Source: an uncultured Thermomicrobiales bacterium (GTDB lineage: Bacteria; Chloroflexota; Chloroflexia; Thermomicrobiales; UBA6265). Taken from it: a DNA stretch of 10,445 nucleotides. A program made the translations under genes and the position numbers. The stretch's first letter is position 1; each line of letters begins with the position of its first letter. Positions 5,036-10,445 of this stretch are shown here, in pieces. The notes beneath the pieces were generated by a model. That model was given only the letters and a program-made list of their open reading frames with translations, was not told the DNA's origin and searched no databases. The stretch covers positions 1-10,445 of the forward strand of contig CADCWK010000043.1 of the NCBI GenBank assembly GCA_902806375.1. The letters run 5' to 3'.

Positions 5036-6730
5036 ATGACCACCCAACGCCGCCTCCTTACCCTCGGTTCCGGCCTCGTGGCGGGGCTGGTCGCGACCGC
5101 GTCGCTGATCCTTTTCATGATCGTGGGCCGCTACTTCCTCGGCGTCACCCCGCCGCCCGAGGCCATCCCGGACCGGACGGCGCCGCTCCTGAGCATCGAG
5201 ACCTTCTTCGGGCTCTTCAACGACTACGGTGGCTACAACGGCCTGAAGAAGTTCGGCATCCAGGCGGGCACGACCGGCGTCGTCGTCGCCGGGCTGCTGG
5301 CCGGGCTCGTCTACCCGCTGATCGCCGAGAGCGTCCGCGCGCGCCGCGCCGGCCTCGGCGCCCTGGGCGTCCCGAAGCACGGGCTGCGTTTCATCCTCGG
5401 CGCGACGCTCGTCCTCTGGCTGGCCTCGGTCATCTTCCTCTGGCCCGTCCTCGTGACCAGCTTCATCGGCCTGCCGCCGTTCGACGCCCGGCTCGTGACG
5501 ATGGGCTGGTACCTCGTCACCTACGTCCTCGGCTACGGGGTCGTCCTGCTCCTGGCCTATCGCCTGATCACCGCGCGCATCCCGGCGACGAATGCCGATC
5601 CCGTCCGGGCCAGCACCCCACTGGCTGGCGGGGCGACGCTGGCAACGGAGCATGGGGGCACCCGCCCGGCGATCGCCCGGCACCCCCTGCCGGTCGCCCA
5701 GCCGGTCGGCCGCCGTGCCGTCCTCGGGCTGATCGTGACCGGCATCCTCCTGCTGCCATCCTGGTCGCTGTTCCGCCGCCTCTACGGCATGGCGACCTTC
5801 AGCTACGACGGCCGCCCGTACAGCGGTCCGGACGTCCAGCCGATCACGCCGAACACCCAGTTCTACTCCGTCACCAAGAATGTCGTGGACCCGCGTGTCT
5901 CGACCGACCTGTGGCGACTCGACGTCTTCGGTCTCGTCAACACCCCCCGCGTCTACAGCTACGAGGATCTCCTCGCGGTGACGCCCTACCAGCAGGAGTC
6001 GACCCTGATGTGCATCAGCAACCGGATCGGTTCCGGCCTGATGAGCAACGCGGTCTGGACCGGTGTCCAGTTGCGGACACTCCTCAACGAGGCTGGCGTC
6101 CAGGACGGTGCCCTGGAGGTCAAGCTCTACGGCGCCGACGGCTACGTCGATACGTTCGCGATCGAGAAGGCGACCGACCCGACCACCATGCTGGTCTACA
6201 GCATGAACGGCGAGCCGCTGCCGCAGCGCAACGGCGGACCGATGCGGCTGATCGTGCCGGGGCTGTTCGGCGAGAAGAACATCAAGTGGATCACCGGGAT
6301 CGAGGTCGTCGACTACGACGCCAAGGGGTTCTACGAGCAGCAGGGCTGGGGCCCGAACTTCGCCCCCTACACCCGCTCGGACTTCTTCAGCCCCCGCGTC
6401 GTCAGCAACACCCGCTTCGCCGACCCGGTCCGCGCCGGCCAGACGATCACCGTCAAGGGCCGCGCCTTCGCCGGCGACCGTGGCATCCGGAGCGTCGAGT
6501 TCAGCCCCGACGACGGTCAGACCTGGCAGCCGGTCCGCGTCACCTACCCCGGCACCGACCTGACCTGGCTGTACTGGGAGACCGACTGGGCCGTCCCCAG
6601 CCAGCCCGGCGAGTACGTCGTCACCTCCCGCGCCGTCGACGGGACGGGCGCCCCGCAGATCGCGGAGTTCCAGGACACCGTCCCGCAGGGCGCCCACGGC
6701 TACCACCGCGTCACCGCGACCGTCGAGTAG
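5036..6730 (+). CDS. Membrane-anchored sulfite-oxidase-fold molybdopterin oxidoreductase
   Basis: A 564-residue protein. Five membrane segments are predicted near residues 10-33, 79-97, 118-141, 153-178 and 228-246. An oxidoreductase molybdopterin-binding domain follows (about 255-440), then an Ig-like C-terminal domain of the Mo-co dimerisation type (about 450-564, with VEFSPDDGQTWQPV at 487-500). The probable molybdenum ligand is Cys326 in STLMCISNRIGSGLMSNAVW (322-341), followed by TGVQLRTLL. GRRAVLGL before the fifth helix (225-232) resembles a Tat twin-arginine motif. With an odd number of helices, this would place the enzyme outside the cytoplasm. No histidine occurs inside the helices, so bis-His heme binding there is unlikely. 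ATG 5036 follows the upstream stop by four bases. An ATG at 5018, overlapping the PLP gene, is the alternative. The substrate is unknown: sulfite or a sulfoxide are candidates from the fold and from the sulfur-type neighbour. Confidence 0.9.
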   Translation: MTTQRRLLTLGSGLVAGLVATASLILFMIVGRYFLGVTPPPEAIPDRTAPLLSIETFFGLFNDYGGYNGLKKFGIQAGTTGVVVAGLLAGLVYPLIAESVRARRAGLGALGVPKHGLRFILGATLVLWLASVIFLWPVLVTSFIGLPPFDARLVTMGWYLVTYVLGYGVVLLLAYRLITARIPATNADPVRASTPLAGGATLATEHGGTRPAIARHPLPVAQPVGRRAVLGLIVTGILLLPSWSLFRRLYGMATFSYDGRPYSGPDVQPITPNTQFYSVTKNVVDPRVSTDLWRLDVFGLVNTPRVYSYEDLLAVTPYQQESTLMCISNRIGSGLMSNAVWTGVQLRTLLNEAGVQDGALEVKLYGADGYVDTFAIEKATDPTTMLVYSMNGEPLPQRNGGPMRLIVPGLFGEKNIKWITGIEVVDYDAKGFYEQQGWGPNFAPYTRSDFFSPRVVSNTRFADPVRAGQTITVKGRAFAGDRGIRSVEFSPDDGQTWQPVRVTYPGTDLTWLYWETDWAVPSQPGEYVVTSRAVDGTGAPQIAEFQDTVPQGAHGYHRVTATVE

Positions 6731-6847
6731 CCCGCCACGTCTCCCGCTCCCCAGCGCTGCGCCTTTCTCAGGGATCACCGTCGCCTTCGAGGCTGGTCTC
6801 CGGCCACCTCGCGCCGCTCAGTCAACCGGACATCTCGATCAACTTCA

Positions 6848-6877
6848 TGACCAACGGCCCAGGCATGCGGGTATGCT
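6848..6877 (+). promoter_or_regulatory. Weak promoter candidate for the ATP-grasp gene
   Basis: TATGCT (6872-6877) is a fair -10 box. TGACCA (6848-6853), 18 bases upstream, is a poor -35. The start would be near 6884, leaving a leader of about 34 bases with GAAAGG eight bases before the ATG. The rest of the 187-base gap after the molybdenum enzyme shows no gene and only a 4-bp GCCT/AGGC stem near 6785. Confidence 0.33.
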
Positions 6878-6917
6878 GTCCGCCTGACATCACGCATCCG
6901 GTCGAAAGGCACCCGCG

Positions 6918-7853
6918 ATGAAGCTCTATGCGCTGCACGAGAACCCGGAGTGGTTCCCGCCCTTCGCCCGCGCCTTCGCGGCCGCCGGTCTCGACTACGA
7001 GGAGTGGCTGCTGACCGAGGGCACCATCGACCTCGACGCCGCCCCGCCCGAGGGGATCTTCTACAACCGGCTCAGCGCTTCTTCCCACACCCGCGACCAC
7101 CCGTACGCCAGGGACTACGCCCGCGCCGTCCTGGACTGGCTGGAGGCCCACGGCCGCCGGGTCGTCAACCGCCGTTCCGTCGTCGAGATGGAGGTCAGCA
7201 AGGTCCGCCAGCTGACCGCCCTCCGCGCCTTCGGGATCGACACACCCCGGACGGTCGCCGTCGTCGGGCGCTCGGGGCTGGTCGCCGCCGCCGAGCGGTT
7301 CCCGGTGCCGTTCATCACCAAGCACAACCAGGGCGGCAAGGGCCTCGGCGTCCGCCGCTTCGACGACCTGGCCGGATTCCGCGCCTACGTCGCCTCGGAC
7401 GAGTTCGAGGAGCCGGTCGACGGCATCACGCTGCTGCAGGAGTACGTCCAGGCGCGGGCGCCGTTCATCACCCGGATCGAGACCGTCGGCTACGACTTCG
7501 TCTATGCCATCACCGCCGACACCGCCCGCGGCGGCTTCCAGCTCTGCCCCGCGGATGCCTGCGAGCTCGACGACCAGGGCCGCCCGGTCCAGGCCGCCAG
7601 CCTGTTCGCGCTCCGCGAGGGGTTCGACCACCCGATCGTCGGCCAGGTGACCGCCTTCGCCCGGCGGCACGACATCGAGGTCGCCGGGTTCGAGTTCATC
7701 GAGGCCGCCGACGGCCGGGTGCTCGTCTACGACGTCAACACCAACACGAACTACAACCCCGACGTGGAGGCCGTCGCCCCCCGCTCCGGCCCCGGCGAAC
7801 TCGCCGCCTACCTGCAGCGCGTCATGGTCGAGAGCCACGCCGTCCTCGTCTAG
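6918..7853 (+). CDS. ATP-grasp (RimK-like) ligase, substrate unknown
   Basis: A 311-residue, soluble ATP-grasp protein. The N-terminal part (1-90) is a small pre-ATP-grasp domain starting MKLYALHENPEWFPPFARAF. The ATP-grasp fold then shows VSKVRQLTALRAFGI with Lys95, FITKHNQGGKGLGVRRF with nucleotide-binding Lys135 and the glycine loop 139-144, and LLQEYVQA with hinge Glu175. AGFEFIEA contains acidic Glu259, and the metal-binding YDVNTNTNYNPD has D272, N274 and N276. Enzymes of this fold join a carboxylate to an amine or thiol through an acyl-phosphate. The residues required for catalysis appear present, so it is probably active. GAAAGG eight bases before ATG 6918 fixes the start. It has its own apparent promoter and a strong hairpin after it, so it is probably monocistronic. 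Nothing around it identifies the substrate. Confidence 0.9.
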   Translation: MKLYALHENPEWFPPFARAFAAAGLDYEEWLLTEGTIDLDAAPPEGIFYNRLSASSHTRDHPYARDYARAVLDWLEAHGRRVVNRRSVVEMEVSKVRQLTALRAFGIDTPRTVAVVGRSGLVAAAERFPVPFITKHNQGGKGLGVRRFDDLAGFRAYVASDEFEEPVDGITLLQEYVQARAPFITRIETVGYDFVYAITADTARGGFQLCPADACELDDQGRPVQAASLFALREGFDHPIVGQVTAFARRHDIEVAGFEFIEAADGRVLVYDVNTNTNYNPDVEAVAPRSGPGELAAYLQRVMVESHAVLV

Positions 7854-7889
7854 CGACGCGTTCCGGGCAACGAGATCGATCCCCCCTGG

Positions 7890-7918
7890 CTCGGCGGCCG
7901 TGGTTGTTGGCCGCCGAG
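7890..7918 (+). terminator. Strong hairpin after the ATP-grasp gene
   Basis: CTCGGCGGCC (7890-7899), a 9-base loop and GGCCGCCGAG (7909-7918) make a perfect 10-bp GC stem. It extends two more pairs (7888-7889 with 7919-7920) if one G-T is allowed. It starts 37 bases after the stop codon. No T-run follows, as is common in very GC-rich genomes, so termination is likely but not certain. Confidence 0.6.
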
Positions 7919-7966
7919 TCGAGGCGCGAGCGGTGGCCGGATCGTTGCACCCTGCCGCGAATCGAC

Positions 7967-7994
7967 TCGCCAGACCGGGGGGCGCTGCTATCCT
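7967..7994 (+). promoter_or_regulatory. Promoter candidate of the MarR operon
   Basis: TATCCT (7989-7994), preceded by TGC, is an extended -10 box. TCGCCA (7967-7972), 16 bases upstream, matches four of six -35 positions. The start is expected near 8001, leaving a leader of about 38 bases. Confidence 0.45.
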
Positions 7995-8000
7995 AGCGAT

Positions 8001-8018
8001 CCGGCGGGTCCGCGCCGG
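8001..8018. promoter_or_regulatory. Inverted repeat at the MarR promoter start, operator candidate
   Basis: CCGGCG-GGTCCG-CGCCGG is a perfect 6-bp inverted repeat with a 6-base spacer, right at the expected transcription start. Its position and size suit a MarR dimer acting on its own promoter. The sequence is all G/C, so chance palindromy in GC-rich DNA is a real alternative. Confidence 0.33.
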
Positions 8019-8038
8019 CGACCGGAGACGGGGAGCGT

Positions 8039-8641
8039 ATGGAACCAGCGGCCACGTCGATGCCCGACGCCGAGGCCCGACGGCGACTCGCCAGCCGGAT
8101 GGTCAACACCCTGCCCGCCTTCGGCGAGTGGGCCACGGCGGTGCGGGACTTCGAGACACCCTACGGCAGGCTCGGCTACCGCCAGGCGGTGATCCTCTAC
8201 GCCATGCGCCATGGCCTGATCTCTGAGGGGACCGTCTCGCCGTCGCTGCTGGCCGAGCACTACGGCGTCCAGCCCAGCGTCATCACCCGCGTCCTCGTCC
8301 GGCTCGAGAGCAGCGGCTTCATCTCCCGCCAGACAGACCCCAGTGATGGCCGTGCCCAGACCATCCAGATCACCGAGCTCGGCACGACGATCAGCGTCTA
8401 CATCGAGGAACTCTATGTCGGTGACATGCTCGACAGCATGACCTTCGTCGACGCCGACCAGATTGACGAACTCGACCGGACCCTCGACACCCTGACCCGC
8501 ATCGTGAGCGACCTCCAGGCCAAGCGGCGTCGCAACCGCTCGGCGCCGGTCGCCAGCCTGGACCCTGTGCCGGCGCTCGACGAGGCCTGCGACCGGGCCG
8601 GACCAGCCGGAGACGCCGCCGACGATCTCGTTCGCCGATGA
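8039..8641 (+). CDS. MarR family transcriptional regulator
   Basis: A 200-residue winged-helix regulator. The segment LGYRQAVILYAMRHG (45-59) leads into LLAEHYGVQPSVITRVLVRL (70-89), the helix-turn-helix. SSGFISRQTDPSDGRAQTIQ (91-110) contains the wing with the conserved D-P-S-D-G-R, and ITELG (111-115) begins the dimerisation helices. The C-terminal ~40 residues are a longer tail than in typical 140-160-residue MarR proteins. ATG 8039 is preceded by GGGGAG only three bases away and by GGAG eleven bases away, so the ribosome site is not ideal. The first well-conserved residues are downstream, and M8 or M21 are weaker alternatives. The stop overlaps the next ATG as ATGA, showing coupled translation with the DUF1801 gene. 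The ligand is unknown. Confidence 0.9.
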   Translation: MEPAATSMPDAEARRRLASRMVNTLPAFGEWATAVRDFETPYGRLGYRQAVILYAMRHGLISEGTVSPSLLAEHYGVQPSVITRVLVRLESSGFISRQTDPSDGRAQTIQITELGTTISVYIEELYVGDMLDSMTFVDADQIDELDRTLDTLTRIVSDLQAKRRRNRSAPVASLDPVPALDEACDRAGPAGDAADDLVRR

Positions 8642-9027
8642 CGAGCCCGTCCGCTGACGTCGACCGGTTCGTCGCGTCACTCGCCCACCCACTGCGCGAC
8701 GTCGTCGTCGCCCTGCGGTCGGCGATCCTGCGCGCGGACCCCCGGGTCACCGAGCGGATCAAGTGGAAGGCTCCGAGTTTTGGCTACGCGGGCGATGATC
8801 GCGTCACGATGAACCTCCACCGGCCGGACCAGGTCCAGCTGGTCTTCCACCGCGGCGCGAAGGTCCGGGACAGCACCGGTTTCTCCTTCGACGACCCGGA
8901 CGGCTTGCTGAGGTGGGCCGCCCCCGATCGCGCTATCCTCACGCTCACCGGCCCGGACGACCTGGCGACGAGCGAGGCGGCGATCGTCCAGCTCGTCGCC
9001 CGCTGGTTGGCCGCAACCACCGACTGA
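8638..9027 (+). CDS. DUF1801 domain protein
   Basis: A 129-residue, soluble, single-domain protein. It begins with an amphipathic helix, DVDRFVASLAHPLRDVVVAL (7-26), followed by RADPRVTERIKWKAPSFGYA (32-51). The I-K-W-x-x-P-x-F-x-Y segment is the hallmark of DUF1801 (YdhG-like) proteins. The central sheet reads DRVTMNLHRPDQVQLVFHRG. Length is normal for the family. The fold resembles frataxin-like or iron-chaperone-type domains, but no activity is established. The start overlaps the MarR stop by four bases, so expression probably follows MarR, and the cupin gene comes 57 bases later. No separate promoter is evident. Confidence 0.85.
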   Translation: MTSPSADVDRFVASLAHPLRDVVVALRSAILRADPRVTERIKWKAPSFGYAGDDRVTMNLHRPDQVQLVFHRGAKVRDSTGFSFDDPDGLLRWAAPDRAILTLTGPDDLATSEAAIVQLVARWLAATTD

Positions 9028-9084
9028 CCCGCCTGACCCGCCCGACCCGGCACCCATCGACTCGTACCCAGGGAGGACCACCCG

Positions 9085-9528
9085 ATGACCGACCAGCCCA
9101 CCGCGCCGACCGCCCCCGATTCCTTCTTCACCCGCGGCGTGGACCCGGAGACGGCGGCCGACGCGCCGGCCTTCCCGCCCGCCTGGGCCAGCCGCTCCGA
9201 CCTGCCCGCATTCGATGCGGCGCCGGGCATCACCATGCAGTCCGTCTCCGGCAGTGCGCTGATGGCCAACTGGGTCACCCTCCAGCCCAATAGCGAGATC
9301 CCGCGCCACCAGCACCCCCACGAGCAGATGGGCGTCGTCCTGGAGGGCGCGATGGAGCTTACCGTCGGCGACGAGACCCGCACCCTGCGCCCCGGCGACC
9401 TCTACAGCGTCCCGCCACACCTCCCCCACGGTGGCCGCACCCACAGCGAGGGCTGCGTCGTCCTCGACGTCTTCACCCCCGTCCGCGAGGACTACGCGGC
9501 GCTCGCCCGCGCGGCGCGAGGTCAGTAA
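9085..9528 (+). CDS. Cupin domain protein
   Basis: A 147-residue protein with one small cupin barrel at residues 55-135. The first cupin motif is PRHQHPHEQMGVVLEGAMEL (73-92), giving metal-ligand candidates His75, His77 and Gln81 (or Glu80). The second is LRPGDLYSVPPHLPHGG (101-117) with His115. A mononuclear metal site is therefore likely. The reaction is not identifiable: such small cupins may be dioxygenases, isomerases or ligand-binding proteins. The first 45 residues are Pro/Ala-rich and probably a flexible arm. GGGAGGA lies about seven bases before ATG 9085, a strong site. It is the likely last gene of the MarR-DUF1801 unit. A small hairpin follows the stop. Confidence 0.9.
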   Translation: MTDQPTAPTAPDSFFTRGVDPETAADAPAFPPAWASRSDLPAFDAAPGITMQSVSGSALMANWVTLQPNSEIPRHQHPHEQMGVVLEGAMELTVGDETRTLRPGDLYSVPPHLPHGGRTHSEGCVVLDVFTPVREDYAALARAARGQ

Positions 9529-9530
9529 CC

Positions 9531-9549
9531 GACCCGCCCTGACCGGGTC
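9531..9549 (+). terminator. Small hairpin after the cupin gene
   Basis: GACCCG (9531-9536), a 7-base loop and CGGGTC (9544-9549) form a perfect 6-bp stem just after the stop codon. There is no T-run, so it is a weak terminator candidate. Confidence 0.35.
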
Positions 9550-9680
9550 CACGTCGTCACCCCTGCCGACGATCGGCCGCGCCCTGCTGGCAAACGGACG
9601 CCCGCCTGGCTGGTATCGCTATTGCATCCCCGCCCCTGGAACCTTGAGATGACTTGACGGTCATGAGGCGGGAGCATTCG

Positions 9681-10163
9681 ATGAGCAGCCAGGCAATGGT
9701 GCGAGGCATCGTCGCCGGGATCGCGGGCGTCGCGGCGATGACCGCGGTCGAGAAGATCGAGCAGCGCCTCACGCACCGGCCCGATTCCTACGTGCCGGCG
9801 AAGACACTGGCCGCGCTGATTGGTCGCAAGCCGGAGCGGCACGGACACGACCGGACCCTGAACTGGACGATGCACTGGGGCCAGGGCATCCTGCTCGGTG
9901 CCGCCCGCGGCTTCATGGCCGAGCGCGGTTTCCGGGGCCCGGTCGGGTCGTTCCTCTTCCTGAACCTCCGCCTGCTCAACGACCAGACGCTGGAGAACGC
10001 GACCGGCGTCGGCTCGCTCCCCTGGACCTGGCCGGTCGACGAGCAGGTGATCGATCTCCTGCATAAGGGCGTCTACGCCTTCACGACCGGCGCTGTCGCC
10101 GACCGCCTGGTCCACGGCCCCAAGGGGATGTCTCGGCCCCGACGCCCCTGGAAGGTGCGGTAG
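9681..10163 (+). CDS. Conserved hypothetical protein, possibly membrane-associated
   Basis: A 160-residue basic protein. It starts MSSQAMVRGIVAGIAGVAAM, a hydrophobic stretch (7-22) that could be a short membrane helix. It continues VEKIEQRLTHRPDSYVPAKT, then LNWTMHWGQGILLGAARGFM (60-79), FLFLNLRLLNDQTLENATGV (91-110), PWTWPVDEQVIDLLHKGVYA (114-133) and FTTGAVADRLV. I recall similar proteins among hypothetical proteins of high-GC bacteria, but no function is known to me. The Trp/Asn/Asp-rich core looks conserved and gives no catalytic motif I can name. GGCGGGAG, six bases before ATG 9681, decides this start over an in-frame start at 9654. It stands alone after a 152-base gap, with no operon partner visible before the compositional drop downstream. 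Confidence 0.8.
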   Translation: MSSQAMVRGIVAGIAGVAAMTAVEKIEQRLTHRPDSYVPAKTLAALIGRKPERHGHDRTLNWTMHWGQGILLGAARGFMAERGFRGPVGSFLFLNLRLLNDQTLENATGVGSLPWTWPVDEQVIDLLHKGVYAFTTGAVADRLVHGPKGMSRPRRPWKVR

Positions 10164-10445
10164 CGTTACAACCTCTGGTCTCAACCGGGAGAGTGACAAT
10201 AGTCCGATCTGGCTCATGAGGAGTTGTGAACCCAAGAGATGCCTTTAGGGTAAATATCATGATAATCGTGAATGAATACTAAGTACCCATGGCAACAAGT
10301 CACATCCTCAACTCGATCCTCGAGAAAGATTGATGCTATCTTGCGGTTGGCGTTCCAAATACGTCTTGACCATAACGCATGGTCAAGCCATTCTATCATC
10401 GGAGAATATTTCTTGGCAAAAGGTTCGCATAGCCGCTAGTACTGA
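10164..10445. other. Low-GC region without a convincing gene
   Basis: From about 10190 the composition changes abruptly. By hand count 10201-10440 is about 44% G+C (106 of 240), while the genes before it are near 70%. Two overlapping short frames exist: one on plus from about 10272 to 10439 (55 codons, MNTKYPWQQV...) and one on minus, 10214-10399 (61 codons). Neither has a ribosome site or a recognisable motif. A 10-bp palindrome TATCATGATA (10255-10264) and a hairpin at 10365-10387 are present. It may be the edge of an inserted element or a regulatory spacer. Confidence 0.6.
10365..10387. other. Perfect 9-bp inverted repeat in the low-GC tail
   Basis: CTTGACCAT (10365-10373), a 5-base loop AACGC and ATGGTCAAG (10379-10387) pair perfectly. 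There is no gene end nearby, so a terminator role is not obvious. It could be an operator, a mobile-element end structure or part of a structured RNA. Confidence 0.55.

Noticed and set aside
4913..6778. Very long minus-strand open frame (about 621 codons) opposite the molybdenum enzyme
   Set aside because: It is antisense to a gene with clear domains. Its Gly/Asp/Val/Arg/Ala-rich composition is the usual mirror image of GC-rich coding sequence, and no domain is recognisable.
6822..7838. 338-codon minus-strand frame opposite the ATP-grasp gene
   Set aside because: Shadow frame of low complexity. The plus strand has all ATP-grasp motifs and a ribosome site.
9028..9055. Short tandem TGACCCGCC units between DUF1801 and cupin genes
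   Set aside because: Only two full copies and one partial in GC-rich spacer; no sign of a functional repeat array or CRISPR.
8677..9552. 291-codon minus-strand frame opposite DUF1801 and cupin genes
   Set aside because: Antisense of two genes with recognised motifs; no domain of its own.
9622..9650. TTGCAT-17-TGAGAT as a promoter for the last gene
   Set aside because: Each box matches only about half of the consensus. Spacing alone is not enough.

Overview
This is a GC-rich window with strong G/C at third codon positions in the real genes. It looks like a chromosomal segment of a high-GC bacterium. A five-helix membrane molybdenum-cofactor enzyme and a stand-alone ATP-grasp protein lie beside actinobacterial-looking families (AlkZ-type winged-helix, YjbR, PhnB-like VOC, PF13972-type TetR). 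This would fit a Thermomicrobia-like member of the Chloroflexota or an actinobacterium. Sequence reading alone does not settle it.

Positions 1-2053 are an eroded, patchwork zone. It holds the 5' end of a YjbR/MmcQ-like gene leaving the window on the minus strand, a frameshifted and truncated PhnB-like VOC pseudogene, one intact VOC gene (700-1137), and a start-less open frame (1148-1426). Two gene heads then meet tail to tail at about 1735-1750: the first ~71 codons of an AlkZ-type winged-helix protein on the plus strand and the first ~105 codons of an NAD(P)-binding epimerase on the minus strand. Both have lost their 3' parts, which points to a deletion junction. A 17-base direct repeat (618-634 and 1429-1445) brackets the VOC gene and the start-less frame.

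Positions 2053-3370 are a minus-strand operon: a TetR regulator, then a six-helix membrane protein overlapping it by ATGA, then the truncated epimerase. Its promoter is unusually readable. A consensus TTGACA -35 box lies 17 bases from a TACCCT -10 box, and two identical 16-base near-palindromes, 48 bp apart, flank it. One covers the expected transcription start and the other abuts the -35 box, as expected of TetR autorepression.

Positions 3712-6730 are a plus-strand pair: a Cys/Met-metabolism PLP enzyme with a TTG start, then, 4 bases later, a membrane-anchored sulfite-oxidase-fold molybdenum enzyme with five predicted helices. A twin arginine precedes the last helix, as in dual Sec/Tat-targeted proteins. 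A role in sulfur-compound turnover is a reasonable inference. A single ATP-grasp ligase-like gene follows (6918-7853), ended by a strong hairpin. Positions 7967-9528 are a MarR regulator, an overlapping DUF1801 protein and a cupin, probably one transcription unit. An uncharacterised 160-residue protein follows (9681-10163).

The last ~250 bases drop to about 44% G+C by hand count, carry no convincing gene, and contain a perfect 9-bp hairpin. This is a sharp compositional boundary at the window edge.
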